NCBI GenBank assembly: GCA_947503765.1 | Contig: CANNFA010000004.1 | Location: 353,433-417,432 of the forward strand | Direction of reading: 5' to 3' | Length of the DNA: 64,000 nucleotides | Source: an uncultured Paracoccaceae bacterium | GTDB lineage: Bacteria > Pseudomonadota > Alphaproteobacteria > Rhodobacterales > Rhodobacteraceae | Made by a program: the position numbers and the translations under genes | Part shown: in pieces, positions 17,773 to 25,165 of the stretch | Layout: the number at the start of each line of letters is the position of its first letter | How positions within the stretch are numbered: position 1 is the first letter of the stretch | The notes under the pieces: model-generated | Database searches by the model: none | Told to the model about the DNA's origin: nothing | The model's input: only the letters and a program-made list of their open reading frames with translations

Positions 17773-18630
17773 ATGCGCATCGTCTATGTCAACGGAGAGT
17801 ACCTGCCCGAGGACGAGGCGAAGGTATCGGTGTTCGATCGCGGCTTTCTGTTCGCGGACGGGGTCTACGAGGTCACAAGCGTTCTGGGCGGCAAGCTGAT
17901 CGACTTCGACGGCCATGCGCGGCGGCTTGAACGGTCCCTGTCAGAGCTGGACATGGCCGCGCCGGTCACGACCGAGGAATTGCTGGCGATCCACCGCGAT
18001 CTGGTTGACCGAAACAAGATCACCGACGGGCTGGTCTATCTGCAGATCACGCGCGGCGCCGCGCCGGATCGCGATTTCGCCTATCCCGACGAAAGCGTCG
18101 CCCCGACCATCGTGCTGTTCACGCAGTCGAAGCCCGGCCTTGCCGATGCCCCGGCGGCGAAGACGGGGATTCGCGTGATTTCCATCCCCGATGAACGCTG
18201 GGGCCGGCGCGACATCAAGACCGTGCAGCTACTGTATCCGTCGATGGGCAAGATGATGGCCAAGGCGGCGGGGGCGGACGATGCCTGGATGATTGAGGAT
18301 GGCACGATCACCGAGGGCACGTCGAACAACGCCTATATCGTGTCCGGCCGCAAGATCGTCACGCGCGGGCTGTCGAACGACATCCTGCACGGGATCACCC
18401 GCGCGGCCGTGTTGCGCTTTGCCCGCGAGGCGCAGATGGAGGTCGAGGAGCGCGCCTTTACCCTGGACGAGGCGAAGACGGCGGACGAGGCGTTCATCAC
18501 CTCGGCTTCGACCTTCGTGATGCCGGTGGTGGCGATCGACGACGCCGAGATCGGCGGCGGCGTGCCGGGGCCGGTGGCGACCCGGCTGCGCGAGATCTAC
18601 CTTGAGGAAAGCCGCAAGGCGGCGATCTGA
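17773..18630 (+). CDS. D-amino-acid transaminase (class IV aminotransferase)
   Basis: The 285-residue protein matches D-alanine aminotransferase in length and motifs: VYVNGEYLPEDEAKVSVFDRGFLFADGVYEV at the N-terminus, the PLP lysine in RRDIKTVQLLYPSMGKMMAK (about residue 152), and ITEGTSNNAYIV. It moves amino groups between D-alanine, D-glutamate and keto acids. Proximity to the D-glutamate pair dgcN-dgcA (2.6 kb away) is suggestive but they are not in one operon. Branched-chain or 4-amino-4-deoxychorismate class IV enzymes are less likely, given the DAAT-like N-terminus. Confidence 0.87.
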   Translation: MRIVYVNGEYLPEDEAKVSVFDRGFLFADGVYEVTSVLGGKLIDFDGHARRLERSLSELDMAAPVTTEELLAIHRDLVDRNKITDGLVYLQITRGAAPDRDFAYPDESVAPTIVLFTQSKPGLADAPAAKTGIRVISIPDERWGRRDIKTVQLLYPSMGKMMAKAAGADDAWMIEDGTITEGTSNNAYIVSGRKIVTRGLSNDILHGITRAAVLRFAREAQMEVEERAFTLDEAKTADEAFITSASTFVMPVVAIDDAEIGGGVPGPVATRLREIYLEESRKAAI

Positions 18631-18651
18631 CCGCGTCTCGGCAGCGGGGCC

Positions 18652-18918
18652 TCAGTTGAACAGCAGCGACCGCAGAGAGTTGTTGCCGCCCACGGCCGAC
18701 CGGATCAGCCCGCGCTTGCTGCTTTCGCTGCGCGAGCTGTACATGATCGACCGGATCGCGGCGAGCTGCTGCGTCGACAATTGCGAGGCATCGACGCCCT
18801 GCACATAGTGGTCAAGCTCCTGCTCGACCGAGCGGATCAGTTGGGTGCGGCCGTCATTGGCCTGCGCCGCGCCTGCGGCAAGGACAAGGGCGAGAACGGC
18901 GGCGATGGGGCGGATCAT
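18652..18918 (-). CDS. small secreted protein, paralogue of the next gene
   Basis: The 88-residue product has a signal peptide (MIRPIAAVLALVLAAGAAQA). The mature part has the pattern VEQELDHYVQGVDASQL-ST-LAAIRSIMYSS-SKRGLIRSAV. The adjacent gene at 18928-19179 has the same layout, so the two look like diverged duplicates. The spacing of 9 bases indicates one transcript. No known family is recognised. Confidence 0.7.
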   Translation of the reverse strand: MIRPIAAVLALVLAAGAAQANDGRTQLIRSVEQELDHYVQGVDASQLSTQQLAAIRSIMYSSRSESSKRGLIRSAVGGNNSLRSLLFN

Positions 18919-18927
18919 GGAAGACTC

Positions 18928-19179
18928 CTATTTCGCGGCGGCGTTGCGAAGGACGGTGCGGATGCGCAGGCGTTTCTTGAGATAGCCGTCGCGCGAATTC
19001 AGGATGCCGTGCAACTGCGCCACCGCCATCGTGTCAAGGCGCGACACATCGGCGTGGATATTGTAGCGCGCCAGCCGGCTTTGGACCTGCGCGACGAGTT
19101 GCGGGCTGGGATCGGCAAGGGTCGGCGCGGCGACGGGTGCGGCAAGGGCGATCACAAGGGCGGTCAGCGCGGGCTTCAT
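18928..19179 (-). CDS. small secreted protein, paralogue of the previous gene
   Basis: The 83-residue product starts with a signal peptide (MKPALTALVIALAAPVAAPTLA). The mature part follows VQSRLARYNIHADVSRLDTM, then VAQLHGILNS and KKRLRIRTVL, which parallels its neighbour at 18652-18918: L-x-Y, D-x-S-x-L, L-x-x-I and a basic R-I-R end. Role unknown. It is the upstream gene of the pair. Confidence 0.7.
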   Translation of the reverse strand: MKPALTALVIALAAPVAAPTLADPSPQLVAQVQSRLARYNIHADVSRLDTMAVAQLHGILNSRDGYLKKRLRIRTVLRNAAAK

Positions 19180-19302
19180 CGGGCGGGTTCCTTCAATCTG
19201 CCCTGAAAGATAGGGACGAGGGCGCGGCGCGGCAAATCACGTTCACGGGCATGGCGTGAAAAGCGGCGACAAGACGCCGGCGCGGCGGCCCGGCCTCGCG
19301 CC

Positions 19303-19620
19303 TTACCCCTGTTCCTTGCCGACATTCGCGGCGAACGCCGCTTGGAATGCGTCCTGCTTGGTGCTGTCCACCTCGGTCTGGAACTGCGTCTTCCACTCGG
19401 CATAGGGCATCCCGTAGAACGCTTCGCGCCCGGCTTCCTTGGTCATGTCGATGCCGCGCTCGGCCGCGGCCTCCTGGTACCAGCGCGACAGGCAGTTGCG
19501 GCAGAACCCGGCAAGGTTCATCATGTCGATGTTCTGCACGTCGGGGCGGTCGTCCATCAGGTGGGCGCGCAGGCGGCGGAACGCGGCGGCCTCGATCTCG
19601 GTGCGGGTCTGGTCGTCCAT
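19303..19620 (-). CDS. DUF1244 family protein
   Basis: The product (105 residues from ATG 19620) matches DUF1244: AAAFRRLRAHLMDDRPDVQN, then MNLAGFCRNCLSRWYQEAA with the conserved C-x2-C, and the C-terminal FYGMPYAEWKTQF. I chose ATG 19620 because GGAGG lies 6 bases upstream; an ATG 12 bases earlier has no ribosome site. The gene follows the amidohydrolase gene by 15 bases. The biochemical role of the family is not established. Confidence 0.85.
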   Translation of the reverse strand: MDDQTRTEIEAAAFRRLRAHLMDDRPDVQNIDMMNLAGFCRNCLSRWYQEAAAERGIDMTKEAGREAFYGMPYAEWKTQFQTEVDSTKQDAFQAAFAANVGKEQG

Positions 19621-19635
19621 GTCATCCTCCATCGG

Positions 19636-20394
19636 TCAAAGCTGGGCGCTGGCCAGCGCCTGTTCAAGGATCGGCGCCAGGCGGTCCGCCCATTCGTCCT
19701 GCTGGCGGGGCGTCTCGATCAGGTCGTGGCGCAATTCGATCAGCGCGTTCGGCCGGCCGTGATGCAGCGCGTGGCGGTCCACGCTGTCGCCCTTGAGCGA
19801 GCCGGAATAGGGCTCGTTCTCGCCGATAAACAGGTCCGGCTCCTCGCGCAGGCGGTCGATCAGCGCCCGGCCCAGCCGCGCGTCGTAGCCATAGAGAACG
19901 CCGACCTGCCAGGGCCGCATCGCGCGCCCGTTCAGCCGCGGCGTGAAACTGTGGATCGCGGCGTAGACCGTATCTGGACGCCGTGCGGCCAGCCGTTCGA
20001 CCGCCTCGTGATAAGGCCGGTAGCACAGGTCCAGCCGCCGCTCGCGCTCCTGTGCGTCGATGTCGCGGTTGCCCGGAATCACCGTGCCGTCATAAAGCTG
20101 CATCAGCAGGGTCGGGTCGTCCTCGCCCCGGTTCGGGTCGATCACCAGCCGTGAAAAGGTGGACAGGATCGCGGTGCTGTCCAGCCGCTCGGCCAGGCGC
20201 CGCGCCACCCCGGCCGCCCCGATGTCATAGGCGATGTGGCGGCGCATCTCGCGCTCCGGCAGGCCCAGATCGCCGGCGGCGATCATCGGCGGCACGGCAT
20301 TGCTGGCATGATCGCAGGTCACCAGCCAGCGGCCGGGCCGGTCCTCTCCGACGATCTCGGCGGCGTTGAATTCGGGATGTTTGGCGCTAGACAT
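19636..20394 (-). CDS. N-formylglutamate amidohydrolase family protein
   Basis: From ATG 20394 the protein has 252 residues and shows the family pattern: WLVTCDHASNAVPP, HIAYDIGAAGVARRLAERL, SRLVIDPNRGEDDPTL and AIHSFTPRLNG. The longer frame upstream overlaps the promoter region of the divergent pyk gene and was not used. The family hydrolyses N-formyl-L-glutamate or related amides with a metal. No histidine-degradation genes are nearby, so the true substrate is open. Confidence 0.85.
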   Translation of the reverse strand: MSSAKHPEFNAAEIVGEDRPGRWLVTCDHASNAVPPMIAAGDLGLPEREMRRHIAYDIGAAGVARRLAERLDSTAILSTFSRLVIDPNRGEDDPTLLMQLYDGTVIPGNRDIDAQERERRLDLCYRPYHEAVERLAARRPDTVYAAIHSFTPRLNGRAMRPWQVGVLYGYDARLGRALIDRLREEPDLFIGENEPYSGSLKGDSVDRHALHHGRPNALIELRHDLIETPRQQDEWADRLAPILEQALASAQL

Positions 20395-20527
20395 TTCGGC
20401 AGACTGAATATGCCGCCGCGCCCGGAAGCGCCAGTTGTCAGTTGCACGGATTTCCGCCATAGGTTCGAAAGCCGCGCCGTGACCGCTAACACCGAAGACC
20501 GCAACAAACGAAAGTGCGATGTAGCCG

Positions 20528-21973
20528 ATGAGACGCCTTCGAAACATCAAGATCGTCGCCACGCTTGGCCCGGCGAGCAACGATTTCGACATGATCGGGG
20601 ATCTGTTCAGGACCGGGGCCGACGTATTCCGGCTGAACATGAGCCACGGCACCCACGACGAACTGGCGCAGCGTCATGCGCATATCCGCCGTGTCGAACA
20701 GGAAACGGGCCGCCCGATCGCCATTCTCGCCGACCTTCAGGGGCCGAAGCTGCGGGTGGGTACCTTCGCCAACGGCGAGGAGGAACTGGAGGACGGGCAG
20801 ATGTTCCGCCTCGACCTCGACCCCGCCGAGGGCGATGCAAGCCGCGTCAACCTGCCCCACAAGGAAATCTTCGAGGCGCTGAAGCCGGGGTCGAGCGTGC
20901 TGGTCAATGACGGCAAGATCCGGCTTCGGGTCAGCGAATGCGGCGCCGATTTCGCCGATTGCGAAGTGATCGCGGGCGGCACCATTTCCAACCGCAAGGG
21001 GGTGAACGTGCCCGACGCGGTGCTGCCGCTGGCGGCGCTGTCGGACAAGGACCGGGACGACCTGGAATTCGCCTGCGAGCTGGGCGTGGACTGGCTGGCG
21101 CTGTCCTTCGTGCAGCGGCCCGAGGACATGATCGAGGCGCGCGAACTGGTCCGGGGCCGCGCCGCGGTTCTGGCCAAGATCGAGAAGCCGGCGGCGGTGA
21201 AGTGTTTCGACGACATCCTGGAAGTCTCGGACGGGATCATGGTGGCGCGCGGCGATCTGGGCGTGGAACTGCCGGTCCAGGCGGTACCGCCGATCCAGAA
21301 GCGCCTGATCCGCAAGTGCCGCGCCGTGGCAAAGCCGGTGATCGTGGCCACGCAGATGCTCGAATCCATGATCGAAAGCCCGATGCCGACCCGTGCTGAG
21401 GTGTCGGACGTGGCGAATGCCATCTACGAGGGTGCGGATGCGGTGATGCTCAGCGCGGAATCTGCCGCCGGCCGTTATCCGATCGAAGCGGTGCAGACCA
21501 TGCACAACGTCGCCATCGAGGTCGAGGGCGACGACAATTACCGTGCCGTTCTCGAGGCCACCCGCGAAGTCGAAAAGAACACCATCGCCGATGGCATCGT
21601 CTCGGCCGCGCGCGGCATCGCGGAGACCGCCGACATCAAGGCAATCGCCTGTTTCACCCAGTCGGGGCGCACCGCGTCGCTGATCGCCCGCGAACGGCCG
21701 CGCGTGCCGATCATCGCCATGGCGGCGACGGTGGACACCGCACGGCGGCTCTGCCTGACCTGGGGCGCCTATTGCGTGCAGACCGCAGAGATGGGCCGCT
21801 TCAAGGAAGCGGTGGTCAACGCGGTCCGCGCCGCCACCAACGAGGGCTTTGCCACCCGCGACGATGACATCGTGGTGACGGCCGGCGTGCCGTTCAACAT
21901 CCCCGGCACCACCAACATCCTGCGCGTCGCCCCCTGCGACGAACGCAAGATCTATTCGGCCGAGCCGGAATAG
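20528..21973 (+). CDS. pyk: pyruvate kinase
   Basis: The 481-residue protein matches bacterial pyruvate kinase: KIVATLGPASNDFDMIGDLF, FRLNMSHGTHDE, the active site ILAKIEKPAAVKCFDDIL with the catalytic lysine, GDLGVELP and the C-terminal regulatory domain. It makes pyruvate and ATP from phosphoenolpyruvate and ADP in the last step of glycolysis. It runs divergently from the amidohydrolase gene, and a small membrane protein gene follows 9 bases later. Confidence 0.97.
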   Translation: MRRLRNIKIVATLGPASNDFDMIGDLFRTGADVFRLNMSHGTHDELAQRHAHIRRVEQETGRPIAILADLQGPKLRVGTFANGEEELEDGQMFRLDLDPAEGDASRVNLPHKEIFEALKPGSSVLVNDGKIRLRVSECGADFADCEVIAGGTISNRKGVNVPDAVLPLAALSDKDRDDLEFACELGVDWLALSFVQRPEDMIEARELVRGRAAVLAKIEKPAAVKCFDDILEVSDGIMVARGDLGVELPVQAVPPIQKRLIRKCRAVAKPVIVATQMLESMIESPMPTRAEVSDVANAIYEGADAVMLSAESAAGRYPIEAVQTMHNVAIEVEGDDNYRAVLEATREVEKNTIADGIVSAARGIAETADIKAIACFTQSGRTASLIARERPRVPIIAMAATVDTARRLCLTWGAYCVQTAEMGRFKEAVVNAVRAATNEGFATRDDDIVVTAGVPFNIPGTTNILRVAPCDERKIYSAEPE

Positions 21974-21982
21974 GCCGGGGGC

Positions 21983-22204
21983 GTGTCGGCGCAGGATCTG
22001 TACCTGGTACTTGGTATCGCGATCTGCGCCTTCTCGATCCCGTCCTTCATCGGCGCGCTGGCCGATCGCCGCTCGCCGCGCGTCGCGCTGGTGGTGATCG
22101 TGATCGGCGGCGCACTGATCGCGCTGGCCCTGTCGCAGCAATCCTACACGCTGGAGGATGTGCCGGAGGCGTTCGTGCGGGTGGTGGCCTATTTCGTGCG
22201 CTGA
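21983..22204 (+). CDS. small two-helix membrane protein (hypothetical)
   Basis: The 73-residue product starts at GTG 21983, nine bases after pyk, and has two hydrophobic segments (about LYLVLGIAICAFSIPSFIGAL and VALVVIVIGGALIALAL) separated by a basic loop ADRRSPR. The end is a short charged tail. It looks like a conserved accessory membrane protein of Rhodobacterales, but its role is unknown to me. The tight spacing implies co-transcription with pyk. Confidence 0.65.
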   Translation: MSAQDLYLVLGIAICAFSIPSFIGALADRRSPRVALVVIVIGGALIALALSQQSYTLEDVPEAFVRVVAYFVR

Positions 22205-22321
22205 CCGGGCGCAGACCCCCTTGCCAGCGGCCGCGCCGCCGCCTATACGCCGCAACTCGACTGCCTGCGTGGCCGGCCGATGGCATGCCGAGTCGCGCGT
22301 TCGAACCGCAAGGAGACGGAA

Positions 22322-22522
22322 ATGCCGAAGATGAAGACGAAATCAAGCGCGAAGAAGCGCTTCAAGATGACGGCCACGGGCCGCGTCAAGGCCGGACAGG
22401 CGGGCAAGCGCCACGGCATGATCAAGCGCAGCAACAAGTTCATCCGCGATGCGCGCGGCACGATGCTTCTCTCCCCCCCGGACGAGAAGCTCGCCAAGAA
22501 ATTCATGCCGTACGACCGCTAG
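22322..22522 (+). CDS. rpmI: 50S ribosomal protein L35
   Basis: The 66-residue protein is L35 in length and sequence: [20 protein letters not shown] at the start, then the basic [14 protein letters not shown] region. ATG 22322 follows AAGGAGACGG. It is co-transcribed with rplT, 12 bases downstream, as in most bacteria. infC is not upstream here. Confidence 0.98.
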   Translation: MPKMKTKSSAKKRFKMTATGRVKAGQAGKRHGMIKRSNKFIRDARGTMLLSPPDEKLAKKFMPYDR

Positions 22523-22534
22523 GGAGATTTCGAG

Positions 22535-22894
22535 ATGTCGCGCACAAAAGGGGGCACGATTGCCCACGCCCGCCACAAGAAGGTGATCAAGGCCGCCAAG
22601 GGCTATTACGGCCGCCGGTCCACCAACTTCAAGACCGCCACCCAGGCTGTCGACAAGGCGAACCAGTACGCCACCCGCGACCGCAAGAACCGCAAGCGCA
22701 ATTTCCGCGCGCTGTGGATCCAGCGGATCAACGCTGCCGTCCGTTCCCATGACGAGGGGCTGACCTATTCGCGGTTCATCAACGGCTTGTCGAAAGCCGG
22801 GATCGAGGTGGACCGCAAGGTGCTGGCCGATCTCGCCGTGAACGAGCCGGCGGCGTTCGGCAGCATCGTCGATCAGGCGAAGGCCGCTCTGTAG
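22535..22894 (+). CDS. rplT: 50S ribosomal protein L20
   Basis: The 119-residue protein is L20: a basic N-terminal extension ([20 protein letters not shown]) that threads into 23S rRNA, then [20 protein letters not shown] and a compact C-terminal domain. It is needed for early assembly of the large subunit. A strong hairpin terminator lies 29 bases after the stop codon. Confidence 0.98.
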   Translation: MSRTKGGTIAHARHKKVIKAAKGYYGRRSTNFKTATQAVDKANQYATRDRKNRKRNFRALWIQRINAAVRSHDEGLTYSRFINGLSKAGIEVDRKVLADLAVNEPAAFGSIVDQAKAAL

Positions 22895-22922
22895 GCGGCC
22901 GTCTTGCACCGAATCGACCATG

Positions 22923-22961
22923 ACCGCCGCGGCGCCATCGGGCCCGCGGCGGTTTTCGTTT
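22923..22961 (+). terminator. rho-independent terminator after rpmI-rplT
   Basis: The arms ACCGCCGCGG (22923-22932) and CCGCGGCGGT (22944-22953) pair perfectly over 10 bases with an 11-base loop, and a T-rich run follows (TTTTCGTTT). It ends the L35-L20 transcript and separates it from pheS. Confidence 0.88.
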
Positions 22962-23034
22962 GTGCGCCGGGCCGCGCCTTGCATTCGCGCGTGGCTGTGG
23001 GTATCCGGCAGGGCGTTTGGAAAGGACGGGCCTG

Positions 23035-24108
23035 ATGGACGATCTGCGGGGCAAGTATCTGGCGGCGATTGCGGATGCGGCGGACGAATCCGCGCTGGAG
23101 GATCTGCGCCTGCGGGCCGTCGGCAAGAAGGGCGAGGTCAGCCTGAAGATGCGCGAACTGGGCAAGATGACGCCCGAGGAGCGTCAGCAGGTCGGCCCGA
23201 AGCTGAACGCGCTGAAGGACGAGATCAACAGCGCGCTGGCCGCCCGCAAGGCCGTACTGGCCGATGCGGCGCTGGACGAGCGGCTGCGCACCGAATGGCT
23301 TGACGTGACGTTGCCGTCCCGCACGCGGCGTCAGGGCAGCGTGCACCCCGTCAGCCAGGTCACCGAGGAGGTCACGACGATCTTCGCCGATATGGGCTTT
23401 GCCGTGGCCGAGGGGCCGCAGGTGGAATCGGACTGGTACAATTTCGACGCCCTGAACATCCCGGCCGAGCATCCGACCCGGACCGAGATGGACACGTTCT
23501 ACATGGCGCGGGCCGAGGGCGACGACCGCCCGCCGCATGTGCTGCGCACCCACACCTCGCCGGTGCAGATCCGCGCGATGCAGGCGCAGGGCGCGCCGAT
23601 CCGGGTGATCGCGCCGGGCCGCGTCTATCGCGCCGATTACGACCAGACCCATACCCCGATGTTCCACCAGGTCGAGGGGCTGGCGCTGGACCGCGACATT
23701 TCGATGGCCAACCTCAAATGGTGCCTGGAAGAGTTCTGCCGCGCCTTCTTCGAGGTGGACAGCGTCGAGCTGCGGTTCCGCGCCTCGCACTTCCCGTTCA
23801 CCGAGCCCTCGGCAGAGGTCGATCTGCGCTGTTCGTGGCAGGGCGGGCAGCTCAAGGTCGGCGAGGGCGACGACTGGATGGAGATCCTGGGCAGCGGCAT
23901 GGTGCATCCGCGCGTGCTGCGGGCCGGGAATATCGACCCCGACGAATGGCAGGGCTTTGCCTTCGGGATCGGGATCGACCGGCTGGCGATGTTGAAATAC
24001 GGCATCCCCGACCTGCGCGCCTTCTTCGACAGCGACCTGCGCTGGCTGCGCCATTACGGCTTTGCGGCGCTGGACGTGCCGACGTTGGCCGGCGGTCTGT
24101 CGCGCTGA
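23035..24108 (+). CDS. pheS: phenylalanine-tRNA ligase alpha subunit
   Basis: The 357-residue protein has the PheS N-terminal coiled coil (first 85 residues) and class II synthetase motifs: motif 1 around [19 protein letters not shown], motif 2 with [10 protein letters not shown] and [19 protein letters not shown], and motif 3 [17 protein letters not shown]. It forms a tetramer with PheT. ATG 23035 was chosen to fit family length; the frame is open 25 codons upstream. Two unrelated small genes separate it from pheT. Confidence 0.97.
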   Translation: MDDLRGKYLAAIADAADESALEDLRLRAVGKKGEVSLKMRELGKMTPEERQQVGPKLNALKDEINSALAARKAVLADAALDERLRTEWLDVTLPSRTRRQGSVHPVSQVTEEVTTIFADMGFAVAEGPQVESDWYNFDALNIPAEHPTRTEMDTFYMARAEGDDRPPHVLRTHTSPVQIRAMQAQGAPIRVIAPGRVYRADYDQTHTPMFHQVEGLALDRDISMANLKWCLEEFCRAFFEVDSVELRFRASHFPFTEPSAEVDLRCSWQGGQLKVGEGDDWMEILGSGMVHPRVLRAGNIDPDEWQGFAFGIGIDRLAMLKYGIPDLRAFFDSDLRWLRHYGFAALDVPTLAGGLSR

Positions 24109-24140
24109 GCGGGCGACGCTGAACGGCCCCTTGGGCCGTG

Positions 24141-24175
24141 CCTCCGGCGGGGATATTTATCAAACCGAAGAAGCG
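24141..24175. repeat. dispersed intergenic repeat, copy after pheS
   Basis: CCTCCGGCGGGG then ATATTTATCAAACCGAAGAAG resembles the copy at 14154-14190. A short hairpin (ACGGCC 24123-24128 with GGCCGT 24134-24139) precedes it, but there is no T-run, so I do not call it a terminator. Confidence 0.6.
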
Positions 24176-24262
24176 GGGGCGCGGTGCTGGCGGCGAGGCC
24201 GGGGCTTGACGGATCGTGGCGGCCGGTCGAGGATGGACGCGGATTTTATCTGGTGTGCAGCC

Positions 24263-24667
24263 ATGTCGCGTGTCGTCCTTTGCGGTTTTCTGGCGGGGCT
24301 GTTCAGCCTGGGGGCCGACCCTGCGGCGGCGCGCGGCCCGGCGATCTGCACGACCTATGCGCAGACGGAAACCACCGCTATCCCCTGCCTGCCGTGCCGC
24401 CTGACCATGCGCCTCGACGCATCGGCGCGCCAGACACACCTGTCATCGAATAACGGCTGGACAGCCGTTCTGGAATGGTACGAGGGCGGGCCGGCCGATG
24501 CCGAGGGAACCGGGCGCTGGGGCGCCGAGGCGGGCCAGATGTACGGAGGACAGACCTTCCGCATGAGCGCGGGCGTCTCGGAGTCCGGCTGGCTGAGCGT
24601 GACCATGGCGTTCGACGATCCCTATCTGCCGCAATCGGTCAATTTGGGCTATCGCTGCGCGGATTGA
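24263..24667 (+). CDS. secreted protein of unknown function
   Basis: From ATG 24263 the product has 134 residues with a signal peptide (MSRVVLCGFLAGLFSLGADPAAA). The mature protein has five cysteines, including IPCLPC in the N-terminal third and one three residues from the end. An ATG at 24233 in the same frame is possible; neither has a clear ribosome site. No family is recognised. It sits between pheS and pheT. Confidence 0.55.
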   Translation: MSRVVLCGFLAGLFSLGADPAAARGPAICTTYAQTETTAIPCLPCRLTMRLDASARQTHLSSNNGWTAVLEWYEGGPADAEGTGRWGAEAGQMYGGQTFRMSAGVSESGWLSVTMAFDDPYLPQSVNLGYRCAD

Positions 24668-24780
24668 GCGGTCGTGATCCCGGGGCTGCAACCGCCGCCA
24701 CGCATCGAGCCTTGCGGGTTGCGGCATCGGCGATGCCTGCTATCTGGGCCGCATATGCCATCACGCAAGAGGAGGCCGCC

Positions 24781-25059
24781 TTGCGCCTGTTTCGCCACGA
24801 GAACCGCGAGCGCAATCACGCCACGCGCCGGGTCTACGCCTATTTCGAGCTTGCCTACACCTTCGTCGATTTCACGGCAGCGCTGTGTTTCGTCGTCGGC
24901 TCGCTCCTGTTCTTCTGGAAGGCGCTGGAGACGCCGGCGATCTGGCTGTTCCTGGTCGGCTCTCTTCTGTTCGCCGCCAAGCCGACGCTGCGGCTGACGC
25001 GGGAGATAAAGCTGTTGCGCATGGGCCAGCTCGACAGCCTGGCGGACCGTCGGCCGTGA
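24781..25059 (+). CDS. YrhK-like membrane protein
   Basis: The start is most likely TTG 24781, because AGAGGAGG ends 5 bases before it; this gives 92 residues. The sequence RERNHATRRVYAYFELAYTF followed by two hydrophobic helices (ALCFVVGSLLFFW and WLFLVGSLLFAAKP) matches the YrhK domain of uncharacterised small membrane proteins. The frame is open further upstream but has no better start. Role unknown. Confidence 0.7.
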   Translation: MRLFRHENRERNHATRRVYAYFELAYTFVDFTAALCFVVGSLLFFWKALETPAIWLFLVGSLLFAAKPTLRLTREIKLLRMGQLDSLADRRP

Positions 25060-25165
25060 CACCGGGCGGGGCCGGGGCGAAGGGCCTTCCGGTTGCCGGG
25101 GCAATTCGCTAGACGTGCGGCCGAGTGCAGACGACCGAACGAAGACGACGCGAAAGGCTGGCCCG

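Noticed and set aside
24123..24139. Terminator after pheS
   Set aside because: The hairpin ACGGCC/GGCCGT has no following T-run; it is more likely part of the dispersed repeat.
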